Source: Lepidodermella squamata
Taxonomy: Eukaryota > Gastrotricha
Length of the DNA: 64,000 bases
Direction: 5' to 3'
NCBI GenBank assembly: GCA_047495785.1
Contig: JBLDXI010000050.1
Coordinates: 186,001-250,000, forward strand
The notes beneath the pieces were generated by a model. It did no database searches and was not told where the DNA came from. It worked only from the letters and a program-made list of their open reading frames with translations. Shown here one piece after another: positions 1 through 11,394 of the stretch. The translations under genes were made by a program, and so were the position numbers. Each line of letters opens with the position of its first letter. Position 1 is the first letter of the stretch.

Positions 1-68
1 CTAAATTAATTGACAAATAGCACCAGAGATGATTTTTTGAGATGGGTTAATTGCTGAATAGAAAAGGA

Positions 69-229
69 CAATATGCGGAGTAGGATCCGGGAGCTGAGGT
101 GTTTTCTACTGTCACGCAGCCGAAGAAACCAAAAGGGCCCCCTTGTGGTTTTTCCAGCCTTCCCTCTGGTTGAACCCCCGGAGCTGGGGTGTCTCGCGAC
201 ACCCCGGCACCCCTGCTCTTCTCACCCTG
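69..229. mobile_element. hAT-like MITE, copy 1 (degenerate)
   Basis: A 161-bp non-autonomous element shared with 23785-23938 (inverted) and 63734-63878. The ends here are CAATATGCGGAGTA and, on the other strand, CAGGGTGAGAAGAG, both decayed forms of the CAGTGTGCGAAGTA end seen in the other copies. The internal GAGCTGAGGTGTTTTCTA and the palindromic GGGGTGTCGCGACACCCC region are shared. No clear target duplication remains here. Confidence 0.6.
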
Positions 230-355
230 TCAAAAGATGAAACAGCTCTTTCATTATTCATTTATTTAAGGTGCGCATTATAATCATCATGAATGATTTT
301 GCTGTACAATAACGACAGAGATAAGTTTTTATCAGGTTTTCTCAACTAAATTCCT

Positions 356-1533
356 TCACTTTGGTTCACATTGGTTTTTCCATTTCGACAGCAATAGTGA
401 AACCTTACGTGTCCAACCTGGCCTGAGCATTTGCACGCAAGCTCCTACGGTAGCATGCAAATTAACGCAAATAACGCCTATCTTTTGCAACCAACTTGAG
501 GCATGGTGCGGCCCAAAATCAGTGTAGAACAATTTGAAAACGACTGAGATTAGCGCGGGTGTGTAGGAGGCGCAGAATATTGCAAAAACGACGATGGATT
601 GCTGAGCGAAAAAGATGTCACGATCTCGCCATCTCTCCGCCTTGGACGATCGACCTCGAGCCCTGCTATTCTCACTGTTATCACTTGCCCTCATTTGCAA
701 ATTTAGTTTTCGGATACTTCGAAATATCATGTAGTAATTTTTGGCTAAGAAGTTTAGCGGGATCGTGATGGTGGCCGCGGAAATCAGGAGAAATAGAAGA
801 CCTGAATCAATATTGCCAATCAGCCTGTAAGCCTGTATTGCCAATCAGCCAATCAGGCAGTGCAGATCCAAACTGGGTTGCCATCATTCAACCCTTCAAT
901 CACGATAAATTCATTGAGCCAGATTTGACGAGGCCAGATTGCGACGAAGAAACAACCAATAGTACAAAAGCAGTAGAGGCCAATAACCCATAATATGAGA
1001 CGTTTGGTGCTGGCTTCGTAATTCGGGCTGTTCGAAAGGATACAGAGACGGCGCTCATATGAAATCATAGCGCTAATAAAAATGCCAAAAGCCCCATGGG
1101 AGTATTCAACCCAAAATACGACAGGGCATGTCCAGTAATCCGCTTCCCAGTAGCCTGTTCTAAAAATGACCGCAAGACCGGCAGTGCTGATGAAAGCGAA
1201 AATGATATTTCTAGCACCGTTGATCGCGATCAGCATAAGAAATCCACGTTTTACCTGCCGCTTGTACAAATCGATGCAGCTGGCGATTGTTACTACGGTT
1301 ACGATAGCCAGGGTGATTGCATACATTAGCAAATGAATGAGACGGCCGTTCATTGTGACGTAGTCGAGGTCATGGAACCAGCCGATGAAATGGGGTCTCG
1401 GGTAGTCGTAGCCAGAATCTGGCAGGTAAACGTCAATCCAGCCTCCGTTGATCAGCCGTGCTCTCAAACATGACGAGTTTCCTTGCTGCGCCGTTTCATT
1501 GGTCTGCAATAAATTCGATGTATTGCTGTTCAT
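356..1533 (-). pseudogene. Broken copy of rhodopsin-like 7TM receptor
   Basis: This is a close paralogue of the intact receptor at 2795-3964, with the same N-glycosylated N-terminus, an ERR motif after TM3 and an RPGW motif in TM7. The start ATG is at 1533. The reading frame breaks at about 830-857: after the residues VWICTA an in-frame TGA appears, and the second half (TM5-TM7) resumes in another frame near 844. The break is a short local duplication, because GCTGATTGGCAATA occurs twice within about 30 bp where the intact copy has a single version. No GT-AG intron could remove it, so a receptor pseudogene is likeliest; a sequencing or assembly error is the alternative. Confidence 0.75.
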
Positions 1534-1733
1534 TTCTGCTTCGAGAAGGCTTTCTTCTGAAAAGCAAACTTTTCAAAAGTAGCACAGTTTCACACAAACT
1601 CCTCGAGACAATCGATAATTTTACCTGCGTGGTCAATGTATCAATATTGGTAATTAAACTCACCCAGCTCATCCCGCACTTCAGTATTAGACCGTCTGAG
1701 TGTATTGAAGCGGCCTCAGCAAATCTCCACACA

Positions 1734-2794
1734 ATTTCTTGTCTATATGATCAAGAGGGCAGCGCTTAAATTCCTTATTTCGGACGTCTCGAACACTGTA
1801 GTTCCTGAGTGCGATGGTTTAATCAAACCGCCCAGGGTTTGTGCGTGATTTCTGTGCTGAATAATTGTCCTGCGGAAACACTGGAATAGCTTATTACCGA
1901 TCTGAATGTAACAAACCTCGTTATTATTTCGTTATTTAGAAATATTTTATTATTTCGAGGGTTTCAACATCGTGATCTATGTTCGCAGCATCATCGAAAT
2001 CTATACATTTTCCCCTGATGGCGCTTTGCAGATCTTGGCTTAAGAGCTCAGAGAACTGTGAGTCTGCAATATCTGCCATTGAATATTAAAGATTCTGAGA
2101 TTGAGGTACATCACATGTCATTGATGAATTACATTTTGTATTTGCCGCTCATCGATCCTTCTTCGCAATCTCTTGCATGCAGGACTAAGGCCCACGTCGA
2201 TCTCTTATTCGCAGAATTGTTCATTAAATTGGCAGAATTGAGAAAGACGTTTAGGAATGGGATGAAGGGAAGATCATTTTCGGCTGAATAATTATTTTTT
2301 CTCATCATTGTCAATGATATTACATATCGTCTCTTACGAAGAAAAGGCCGTACGGCGCACCCGTAACGTCTAAAAAGTTTTGTCTCCATACCCAGGGCCG
2401 GATCATCTTCAGGTGGCATAATTCATGTGGAAATCACGAGAGGATTTCGTGGAAGTGACGTTCAGCTATTGCATTGGGACAATTGCTAAACCTTTTTAAA
2501 AATGACTTCCTATCATTTCGTTTGCAACCATTAAAATTTGTCGAAATCAATAAACATTTTTTTTTAAATATACATATCACTGAGCACCTTTACTCGATGA
2601 ACAACACTAGCGAATATTATTTGTACTGATTTTCCGAGATTAGTTCAGTTATTCAGGTTTAGATTCTTGTTTAGATTAATATGGAACTGTTCACTCAATA
2701 TGTAACGTGCGTACCCCTGAATAACTTTTGCAATAACGATAACAATCAGTTCAAGTTTCTTCAAGCACGTTACATATTGAGTAGCAGAATTTCT
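1734..2794. other. Spacer between GPCR copies
   Basis: AT-rich sequence without a convincing gene. A 96-codon open frame on the minus strand (2129-2419) has no recognisable domain. The block just before the first receptor's start (to about 1740) recurs upstream of the second receptor: both carry a TATTGGTAATTAAA string and CATCCCGCACTTCAG, so promoter and 5' leader were duplicated with the gene. Confidence 0.5.
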
Positions 2795-3964
2795 TCACCT
2801 TGGTTCGCTCTGGATTTTCCATTTCGACAACAGCAATGAAACCTTACGTGTCCAACCAGGTCTGATCATTTGCACGCAAGCTCCGACAATAGCCTGCAAA
2901 TTAATGCAAATTTCACCAATCTTTTGAAACCAGCTTGAGGTATTGCGCGGCCCAAAATCTGTGTAGAAAATTTTGAAGGCGACTGCGAACATTGCGGGTG
3001 TGTATGAGGCGCAGAATATGGTGAAAACCGCGACGGATTGCTGAGCGAAAAAAATGTCACAACTTCGCCATTTTTCTGGCTTTAACGATCGACCCCGAGC
3101 CCTAGTATTCACACTGCTTGATCTTAGACTATCACTAGCCGACATTTGCAGATTGGGATTTCGGATACTTCGAAAAATTATGTAGTAATTTTTGGCTAAG
3201 AAATGTACTGGAATTGTGACGCTGCTTCCGTAGAACAGTAGCAATAGAAAACTTGAATCAAGATCACCCACCAGCCTATATTGGAAGGCAGTGCAGATCC
3301 AAACTGGGTTGCCACCATTCAACCCTTCAATCTCGATAAGTTCATTCCGCCAAATTAGATGAGGCCAGATTCCGATGAAGAAACAAATGGCAGTACAACA
3401 GAAGTAGAGGCCAATGACCCATGCAAGGAGACGTTTCGTACTGGCTTCGTAATTCGGGCTGTTCGAAAGGATGCAGAGACGGCGCTCGTATGAAATCATG
3501 GCGTTCATATAGGTTCCAAAGGCCCCGTTAGCGTATTGTATCCAAAATAGGGCAGTGCATGTCACATGATCTGCTTCCCAGTAGCCTGTTCTAAAATTCA
3601 TCGCAAGACCGAGCACGCAGATTAAAGCGAAAACGACATTTCTAGCACCGTTGATCGCGATCAGCATGAGAAATCCACGTTTTACCTGCCGCTTGTACAA
3701 ATCGACGCAGCTAATGATTGTTACTGCGATTACTAAGAATAGGCTGATCGCAAACATCAGCAAATGAATGAGACGGCCGTTGGTTGTGTCGTAGTCGAGG
3801 TCATGGAACCAGCCGATGAAATGGGGTCTTGGGGCATCGTAGCCCGAGCCAGGCAAGTTAACTTCGATCCAGGCTCCATTTATTAGCCGTGCTTTCAGAC
3901 TCGACGAGTTTCTATGCTGTGTCGTTTCATTGGTCTGCAATAGATTAGACGTATTGCTGTTCAT
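2795..3964 (-). CDS. Rhodopsin-like 7TM receptor (orphan GPCR)
   Basis: Single-exon, 389 residues, ATG at 3964. It probably acts as a plasma-membrane GPCR; the ligand is unknown. The extracellular N-terminus (1-64) has several N-glycosylation sites (NTS, NET, NSS). Hydrophobic segments lie at about 65-88, 98-122, 136-162, 178-200, 236-264, 308-334 and 350-367. C136 and C224 are placed for the usual TM3-ECL2 disulfide. The TM3 end reads ERR (160-162) instead of DRY, TM6 has CASYTP where CWxP is common, and TM7 has RPGW in place of NPxxY. These variants mark a divergent lineage-specific subfamily. Upstream and downstream lie a broken copy and a 5' stub of the same gene, so it is the sole apparently functional member here. 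Confidence 0.85.
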   Translation of the reverse strand: MNSNTSNLLQTNETTQHRNSSSLKARLINGAWIEVNLPGSGYDAPRPHFIGWFHDLDYDTTNGRLIHLLMFAISLFLVIAVTIISCVDLYKRQVKRGFLMLIAINGARNVVFALICVLGLAMNFRTGYWEADHVTCTALFWIQYANGAFGTYMNAMISYERRLCILSNSPNYEASTKRLLAWVIGLYFCCTAICFFIGIWPHLIWRNELIEIEGLNGGNPVWICTAFQYRLVGDLDSSFLLLLFYGSSVTIPVHFLAKNYYIIFRSIRNPNLQMSASDSLRSSSVNTRARGRSLKPEKWRSCDIFFAQQSVAVFTIFCASYTPAMFAVAFKIFYTDFGPRNTSSWFQKIGEICINLQAIVGACVQMIRPGWTRKVSLLLSKWKIQSEPR

Positions 3965-4098
3965 TCCTGCACGATATTATGATTTTGTTTTGAAAAGCAA
4001 ACTGACAATTTCGAAAGCAGTACAGTCTTCAAGACAATCGATAATTTCACATGCGTAGTCAATTTATTAATATTGGTAATTAAATATAATACAGGTAT

Positions 4099-4264
4099 AC
4101 TGCTGTGTAACTTCATTGCTTTGTAATATGTTTGATGTAAAGCTGCATCCCTGCTACGAGGGGCGAACTAACAATTTCAAGAAGCAGTGCAGTTATATAC
4201 AAGCTCTTCTCGACAATCTAAAATTTTACTTGAGTAGTCTATGTATCAATATTGGTAATTAAAG
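4099..4264 (-). pseudogene. 5' stub of a third GPCR copy
   Basis: The stretch aligns with the first ~16 codons and 5' leader of the receptor above (compare 3913-4085). The matched strings include TGCTGTGT..TTCATTG, GACAATCTAAAATTTTAC (versus GACAATCGATAATTTCAC) and TCAATATTGGTAATTAAA. The initiator ATG is degraded and no further receptor sequence follows. It is a relic of tandem duplication. Confidence 0.65.
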
Positions 4265-5090
4265 GCATAAATTATTCTCGCAGTCATTTAGCACATCCCG
4301 CACTTCAGCATGTGAACCTCCGCGTATATTATTTCGCGATGAAAAAACTTCAACATTCTCCCATACAACATTTCCTGCGCACAAGATCGAAGGGGCAGCT
4401 CTAATTTTGGACAGCGCACTAATTCGGTGGCGACGCCATTCAAAGGCAACCTTACCGTTTGAAATCGGCCAAACTCGTTGAACTGATTTTGAATCCTAAT
4501 GGAACGGGAATGATGGCGCTCCAACATGGCGGGTTTGGCCTTGGGTAGGGTCGAAACGAGGGTTGGTTAAGCGGCACACATAATGAATCCATTTCCTGAT
4601 TTATAATGAGATCTTCAAACTACAGTAGGGGCTCGTTTGATTGGCCCGACCGGCAATCTCAAGCAACTCAAGCCCCCAGTAGGTTAGGCTTATTTGACAT
4701 TTGTGATTATTTAGGGTTCTGCTGCGGATCGCCGACGGTATGAGTTTCTCAATTTTCGTATTTCATGCTCACTAAATTTTACTTATAATAGGTTTATTAA
4801 TGCCCGAAAATTGTTACTCAAAGCGACGCGTCAGTTCAGAGGTGGAAAAAATGTCGAAACCAGACGTAATTGAGACAAGAATTGAGATGGAGAAGAAACA
4901 CGATAGCAGTTAGTATGAAAAATAACAACGTAATATGAACAAAGGGAGAATTACAATGAATTAGTTGTGAATCAAGTGCTGGTGTGCACTTATTGAATTC
5001 TTCAGTATTCTTCACGCCAGATTAAAGTTGAAAGGTGAACCTATGATGAAGCACCAACGATGCACGCATCACGCATATATTTGAAAGGTT
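4265..5090. other. Intergenic, nothing recognised
   Basis: No gene-like signal was found on either strand. A 79-codon minus-strand frame (4288-4527) looks non-coding, and the remainder is AT-rich with many stops. Confidence 0.5.
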
Positions 5091-6283
5091 TCAGGATAAC
5101 ATCTGCGAGAAAAGCATTGCGTCAATGACCATCACCGCGAGAACTGCCAATGCAGCGATTGCCAAATCCAGCATACGATTGAGCGGCAATGTCAGGGATT
5201 TGCTCAATTTGAAAACTTTGGTTTTCACAGAATCCGAGATACTCGGGCTCAAGCAACTATAGGCCGTAATTATGACAGCTGCAACAAATTTAGCTGCCAC
5301 CATGTATACCAGATAGACGTGGTCTGACGTTGTCGGCATCATGTCAAAAATAAGGGTAAGAAATACGACGTAAGACAGAACGACGGTAACGCAAAATGCT
5401 GATTGGTCCCTGTTAACCGGCTCAGCTATCAAGGAAACGACTTGAAGAATGAAAAGGGTGATGGTTGGTACAAAGATGTTGCAGACGTAGTAGCTACTTT
5501 TGCGGCGAAATTGTCATGTCGAATTGTCATGTTGACTCGGTCAGCCCTGTAGTCACCATTATCGTGCTCAGATAAATAGGTGTTATTTTCCAAGGGCTCA
5601 AGGAGCGACCATATATCAGTGTCTACGATAAAAGCATTCTTAGCTGCCATGTCGATTTCGAATCTCTCAAGATAGAGCCATGCACCCCTGTAAACATCAT
5701 TGGATTCGAAAACCAGCGAGCAGGCTTGTGTATCGAAGGGGAATTGGCGGTAGCTGAAAGCAGTGCAGGATACGTCGAATCGGTCGAAAACGGCATAATA
5801 CATTTGAGATAACTCTGGACGTAATGGAAAGACCCAGACCTGGTCACTGAATTTACGAGTGAAAGCAGGCGATTCGAAAGCCGTCAAATGGGAGATCCCT
5901 GGCGTCCATATATCAAAGGCTGGGATGGAGAAATGGAAATGCAACTGTCCACTGTCCGGGATGTTGCATTCTCTCTCGGACAGCAAATCTGTACAATTCG
6001 GAGTTTCACATGGCAGTCCCCATTCCATAATCATTAGCGCAAGTAGAGACAGCTTTTGCTCCACATCGTCGATTCCCACGAAACGATGGAGGAACATCCT
6101 TATAGTAACGAAAACCGGAGAGGTGTCATTGTTATGAACCGCTTGCTCTGTAGGCAGGCTTTTCGAACGGACTGCCGGGCAATATTCATTGAATTTGGCC
6201 TCTAATTTCTCAGTAGTTGACCAATTGGCTGCTCCTATCGACGAGAGCTTAACCACGAAAAGCAGGAATATCGAAGATTTCAT
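5091..6283 (-). pseudogene. Cys-loop ligand-gated ion channel subunit, frameshifted
   Basis: The first frame (6283 down to about 5520) gives a signal peptide, an extracellular ligand-binding domain with the Cys-loop FPFD motif, and ends at NMTI, where the RRK pre-TM1 motif should follow. The second frame (from about 5520 to 5091) gives RRKSSYYV, TM1, TM2 (VTVVLSYVVFLTLIFDMMP), TM3, a short loop and TM4. Together they make a complete, intronless nicotinic-type subunit of about 390 residues. The frames are separated by a ~14-bp insertion that repeats CATGACAATT twice (5510-5535). TM2 has D at -1' and L at 9'. The Cys-loop spans 14 residues instead of 13, as in the channels at 17-18 and 41-43 kb, although this gene is otherwise divergent. 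Either a recent pseudogene or a base error. Confidence 0.75.
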
Positions 6284-6570
6284 GAGTCATATAATATAAC
6301 AAGAGATGGTAGGCTGAAATGAATCTGAGAATCGCCGCAGTCAGATTCGGAAAATCCAACTGTCAACGCGGCGCCGTCGAGACAAATTTCCTGTACATTG
6401 TTTGCTTGCGTGGGGATTCATTCCCACCATAACAATCAAAATAAAGATGTTGCCGCAGTCCCCATGCAAATGCTCATTTCCTTAGCCACTTCATAATATT
6501 TTGCGTCAACTCGAGGAAAATGGGGCGAATCAATCCAACAAGCGATGTTCATAAAGTCTACGCTTCCAAC

Positions 6571-6670
6571 ATTACTTGAGCAGTGATTAAGCGTTCGGGT
6601 ACAGCGCATTGCAAGCTGTTTCATTCCGAGTCGGCAGTTAGGCCCGAGCAAACCCTGCCAATCTAAGTCT
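6571..6670 (-). pseudogene. Fragment of a family 32-like glycosyltransferase
   Basis: About 100 bp are roughly 80% identical to the 3' part of the glycosyltransferase at 9905-11220. The matched blocks include GGTTTGCTCGGGCC, GAATGAAAC and CCGAACGCTTA (compare about 9975-10080). The rest of the gene is absent, so this is a relic of a lost neighbour. Confidence 0.7.
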
Positions 6671-7429
6671 TTGAATTGTCTGCGGTTTCCGCCCGCTAAC
6701 GCATTTAGCGTGGATCTGGTACCAAAAGAAAGCTATGACATTTTGCATCGATCCTATTAAATCCATTTTAGTAACTGAGGACGCGCGATTCACGATGGTG
6801 CAAGCTCTTAAAGTTTTAAAATTCGTAATTTTCGAGGAAATCTTTTTTGATACAGCTTCAAAATTCAGGTTGAATAGAGCGATTCTTCAGCCTGATCATC
6901 AGTTCAATGTTGCCGGATGGCAAAGTAGATTGCAAAAGCTTTGAATGTCTCGGAATTTCTAGGCTGCACCTCTTTGTCGGCACTCTGATATTCTTTGTAG
7001 TGTCGCCTGGGCTTGCATTTCGGAAACTACGATCATTCGGAGCTGTGCGATTCATGAATTTCATCGTTGAAAGTAATGGAGACGAAGTGCCAGAAATTAT
7101 TGATTATTTGAGTAGGAATATTTTGCGCAATAAACGAAATGCTGCAGTTTCCTTCCTGATCACCTCTCTACATTGCAATGGTACATCCTTGGTGCTCGCA
7201 GAATGTGATTTAATCAGACGTGTCAAAACTATCAAGCCAACTTGAGGATGTGCTCAGACAGCAAAAAGCATCTGAAACGTCAAATTTAGCTTTCCTTTTT
7301 GGGTAAGAGTTAGAGTAGTAGAGCTAATTCAGTAAGAGTTGGATTTAACAAAGCTAATAAACTAAATAAATGTGTCAGCGAGATTACGAAGAATTTATCC
7401 AGAATCCAAGTTGCACATTCAACAACAAC
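6671..7429. other. Intergenic with two short unassigned plus-strand frames
   Basis: ATG-started frames at 6735-6944 (69 codons) and 6907-7245 (112 codons) overlap. The longer has one hydrophobic stretch (LHLFVGTLIFFVVSPGLAF) but no known motif. It could be an upstream exon of the class C receptor, but no splice signals join them in frame with confidence. Confidence 0.3.
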
Positions 7430-9688
7430 ATGCTGCAAATGCAAGTTTTTCTAATTTTACTCATTGCTACAACGATAGCAGCTTATCAGAACAAAACGAA
7501 GCTGTTATTGCTGAATTTTCAGCCTTATATCGGTATGGACCCTAGCACAGCCGCATCAACGGCTCTCACCAGTCAGTTTATCGTCGACATAGCTAACAGC
7601 CGAAGTGATATTCTACCCGAATACGACGTCGAACTCATTTCTTACGATGAAGTTCGAGGGACTTTCACTCCGAAACAGGTCTTTGATTTCTTGCGATATG
7701 AAGCTTCACCAAACGAAGTGAAGGCTCCTATCATGGTTGGCCCTGCATTTTCAACCGGTTGCAAGGCCGTTTCGCCGTTCCTACAGCAAATCAACATGAT
7801 CGCCTGGAGCAATTTATGCGCAGCAATGTCTTTCGATGATCGTAAAGCGAATCCATTGCTCCATATCTCGGTTACAACATCGCGACTCGCCCTGCTTTCA
7901 ATCGCGGTTTTCATCAAAAAAATTGGGAAGTGGCGAGATTATGGAATTGTAACAAACTCAGCGAATGTAAACGATTACACACTTGCTTATCTGCTCTATG
8001 AAAAATCTGCCCAACTCGGCTTGACGATGCCATATTTCAACATTTTGAATAACGAAGTCACGTCAGAAGACATTCAAACGCTAAAGAAGAGCGGGCTACG
8101 CGTCATAGCAATATCGATATCAACACCGCCATTGGTGAACCAGTTTTTATGTGAAGCCCATAGAGCTGGTCTAACTGGCCCTAGGTATGTCTTCTTCTTT
8201 CAGATGGGTGGCTTCGCACCAACGTCGCCAAGCTCGTGTTCGCAGCGAGTTATTTTGGAACTAATGAGCAATTCGTTTATTGTTGGCCCTGTGGATCTTG
8301 GCGAGACCCGAAGGCCTAGCGATCTAGGAATCGACTCTCAAGCTCTTTACAGTGTGATTAAACGTAATTTGGGCTCGTTACCTCAAAATATGATATTTCC
8401 CCACATGGAGCATGACGCGGTTACTGGCGTTATTCTAGCTCTCAATCGAACTGACGATAGGCTGAGACGTAATTTCGGCATCAGCTTGATCGACTACGAT
8501 AAATTCCCGGAATTGGTTGCTAGCCAAGCCCATCGAGCTTTATTAGAGTCGGATTATTACGGACTTACAGGTCGAAAAACTTTCAGCCCCGAGGGACATT
8601 TCCAAGGTGACCCAATGGGGTTGAATGCCTTCAACACGAAACTCGGAATCTATCCTGTGATTCGCGGGGTTCAACTCAAACCAGGCAGCTTTGAAGTAAA
8701 CGAATTTGACGTCGAGCCTTTACGAGCAATCAATTGGCCGCTTGGCTCGCCCCCAAAAGATCGGGCAACTCTCCACCTAATCATCGAGGAAACTTCCCTA
8801 GCTACTCAAACCACAATATACATATTGGCTGTTGGGCTTTCGATCGTCGAAATCCTGGCTGTATTCCTCCTCAAAGGCCGATTTCAAATTTCGAACATTG
8901 CCGGAACTTGCGGCTGCGTTATGATAAATGCTTCAGCATGTTTAGGCGTAAGCGAGGATGTTCCATTTATTTCTTCAATATTCCTTGCTATAATTGGTGG
9001 ATCGTTGACGTTCGCGACTACAACCTCTCGGCTTCACCTAATCCAGCGTCACATTCGAGGTCAAATCGAGGCATATTACGCTGGGCTGTTTCAAAAAATG
9101 GCTCTGGATCACAACATAGGCGGTCTATCTCCAGCTAGCAAATATATCGGCAGTTTAACTCATGCTTCGATCGGGGTTTCATCGAGCGCTTGGAAAAGCA
9201 TTGGCCGCAAAACAGCTCTGGCTACGGGATTCTGCTTCTTTTGGATGACTTCCCTATCTATCACATGGATTTGCATACAGAGCTTCGTATGCGCTCTCGA
9301 ACTAAACAGCGAGCCATTTTACGATGAAATCAAGGATGAAATTGTCGAAAACAAGTCGATCTACTGCCGCGAATCTGGCCCTGCATCCTGGGGCTTGCTC
9401 GGAATCATTGGTGCAGCGATTTTCCTGATGCTATTCAGCTCTTTGCTGCCAACTTATCAACTGAGCCACGTGAAGGGGCTGGACGAGCTGAAGCCGCTGT
9501 ATATCGGGGCCTGTGCCTCAATGACCTTGTATCCGGCTCTGATTTTGATTGCAGTCCTAACAATGGGACAGCCAGTGACTGAGAGAACTGCGGTTTCTTT
9601 CGGCTTGCTGATCATTTCTGGCGTGAGTTCTGTCGGTTGGCATTTGCGATGGAAAGCAAAGTTGAGACTGCGTCGATCAACAAAATAA
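7430..9688 (+). CDS. Class C GPCR, GABA-B-receptor-like
   Basis: Single-exon gene of about 752 residues. The frame is open from an ATG at 7370, but the ATG at 7430 gives a clean signal peptide (MLQMQVFLILLIATTIAA), so it is preferred. Residues ~20-430 resemble the bilobed receptor-family ligand-binding (periplasmic-binding-protein type I) domain, with conserved-looking Cys and the VGPAFSTGCKAVSP region. Seven hydrophobic segments follow from about 460 to 740: IYILAVGLSIVEILAVFLL, SIFLAIIGGSLTFATTTSRL and others, ending LRWKAKL. There is no Cys-rich linker, as in GABA-B receptors and unlike mGluR. The tail is very short, without the coiled coil that pairs mammalian GABA-B subunits. Partner and ligand are unknown. 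Confidence 0.8.
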   Translation: MLQMQVFLILLIATTIAAYQNKTKLLLLNFQPYIGMDPSTAASTALTSQFIVDIANSRSDILPEYDVELISYDEVRGTFTPKQVFDFLRYEASPNEVKAPIMVGPAFSTGCKAVSPFLQQINMIAWSNLCAAMSFDDRKANPLLHISVTTSRLALLSIAVFIKKIGKWRDYGIVTNSANVNDYTLAYLLYEKSAQLGLTMPYFNILNNEVTSEDIQTLKKSGLRVIAISISTPPLVNQFLCEAHRAGLTGPRYVFFFQMGGFAPTSPSSCSQRVILELMSNSFIVGPVDLGETRRPSDLGIDSQALYSVIKRNLGSLPQNMIFPHMEHDAVTGVILALNRTDDRLRRNFGISLIDYDKFPELVASQAHRALLESDYYGLTGRKTFSPEGHFQGDPMGLNAFNTKLGIYPVIRGVQLKPGSFEVNEFDVEPLRAINWPLGSPPKDRATLHLIIEETSLATQTTIYILAVGLSIVEILAVFLLKGRFQISNIAGTCGCVMINASACLGVSEDVPFISSIFLAIIGGSLTFATTTSRLHLIQRHIRGQIEAYYAGLFQKMALDHNIGGLSPASKYIGSLTHASIGVSSSAWKSIGRKTALATGFCFFWMTSLSITWICIQSFVCALELNSEPFYDEIKDEIVENKSIYCRESGPASWGLLGIIGAAIFLMLFSSLLPTYQLSHVKGLDELKPLYIGACASMTLYPALILIAVLTMGQPVTERTAVSFGLLIISGVSSVGWHLRWKAKLRLRRSTK

Positions 9689-9904
9689 TGCCAACGGAGA
9701 TGTTGGAAGCTTGATTGTATGAAGAATGTTGGTGCAAATGACTGATAAAATAATGAAATGATGAATAAACCCATCCCGGAAACCTCACACATAAATTCAA
9801 AAGATTCTGCCAACATATTGGCGAGGCGAATCACTCCAAACGTTTTATTCACTATTAAATGATTCTAACACTATTTTGAGCAGTAAAGACGTCACAATAA
9901 CATG

Positions 9905-11220
9905 TTAATATTCCGTCGGCCAATATTGTTGGTTGTTGCCGAGAAAATCGCTCCACATACGACTCCACGAACAGCTCGAATACTCGATTGTGTAAGCGTT
10001 CGGAAACAGTGCCTTGCAAGCCGTTTCATTCTGCGTCGGCAGCTGGCCCGAGCAAACCTTGCCGATCTCAGTCTTGTAATCGCGCCAGTGGTAAGGGTGG
10101 ATCAAAGCCGGCGGTAGGAAAGCCAGATCGTAGACGGTCGCCGAGCAGTTGCGAGGCGTGCCTTGTGTCCTCGGTGTTTTATCAGTCATGGCTTGCTTCA
10201 TCTTCGAATAGGTCAAAATGGCGTTGTAGAACGCAACGGGGCCGGTTTTGAACTCTGGCCGGATGTTGAACGGGTATTTGTCATGCATGTGGATCGATTG
10301 GATGAGCGCAACCAGCCAGAACGGGTGATCCCGTTGCGCCATCAGGAAATTTGCTGGGATGTTGTTCTTGTCGCGGCAAGTGTCCAGACTGAGGTAGCTT
10401 GCTGTCACTGGGCGAGTTGCGTTCTCCAGTAGGGCGTCGATTGACCGCAGAGGTTCGATGTCCAAGTCGGCATACACGCCGCCGTAGCGATGCATTTGAA
10501 AAAAGTGACTGATATCAGACTTCATAATGCCAACCGGGAAAGAGTCGTATGTCTTCAAGAACCAGGTATAATGCCTGAAATTGGAAAAGATATAAAAAAT
10601 AGAATATTTGATTGAAAATCTCAAAAGCAAATTTTAGATCATTTTTTATTTTTCAATGATAAATATAATTTTTATAATTAAAATTTAAAATTAATTTTTA
10701 TAAATAGTAAATTTGATAAATTTTATTTTATTTGTAAAAATGAGTTGAAAAAATTATCGAAAAATCCGAGAATTTATAAATAAAAAAATGATAAAAAAAT
10801 TAGGTACCTTGCTACCAGATTTCTGTTGTCATTGTCGGTCCATAAATGATGAGTCCAGGTAGGATGAAGATCCAGCCAAGCTTTCCGATATCTTTTGTAC
10901 TTCTCCGGTAAACTGTGGCTGTCCTTCCAGGTCTGATGAAGAATTTTCGGGATTTTGTATTTGCCACTGGATATCAGCTTCACAGCCCGAAGCTTCGCAT
11001 CCAACTTGTCGAATTCTTCAAATTCCGACTTTGAAGCTGTCGTGGCGATATCAGGCAAGCGGCTGCTAGTTCGCAGTAGCGATGAGACTAGAGATTCATA
11101 CTCGGCTTGAGATCGTTCTTGTAAGGCTTGATTCTTCAGGAGGACGAGCAAACAAATTGTAACAACAACACTGTAGGCAATCAAAACTGGCCCCAGCTTC
11201 TTCGATTGCCGTTGGTGCAT
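9905..11220 (-). CDS. Type II membrane glycosyltransferase, DXD/OCH1-like (GT32-type)
   Basis: Two exons: 11220-10808 and 10574-9905, with an AT-rich 233-bp intron (AG|GTACCT donor, TTTCAG acceptor) and phase kept; 360 residues. ATG at 11220 precedes a short cytoplasmic tail and a TM anchor (residues ~9-28), typical of a Golgi type II enzyme. The catalytic domain begins at KIPKILHQTW (~89-98). KSDISHFF then leads to YGGVYADLDIEPL, whose DLD (175-177) is the metal and nucleotide-sugar binding DXD motif. This matches the Gly_transf_sug/Och1/IPC-mannosyltransferase family, so transfer of a sugar, possibly mannose or galactose, to a lipid or glycan is inferred. The acceptor is unknown. A related fragment lies at 6571-6670. 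Confidence 0.85.
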
Positions 11221-11394
11221 TTCTGGTAATAATCCTATAAAAAAGTTCGAGAGAAACAATATTAAGGCAAAAATACAGCCGATATAACTTTTTGTGCGAT
11301 TTTTAGAAAAATATCAATTCATTTTTTCAAAGACGGCGCGTGCTTTATTCCCATTCATCTGTTTTCCAGCGTAAACAGTTTCATTGAATAAAAA

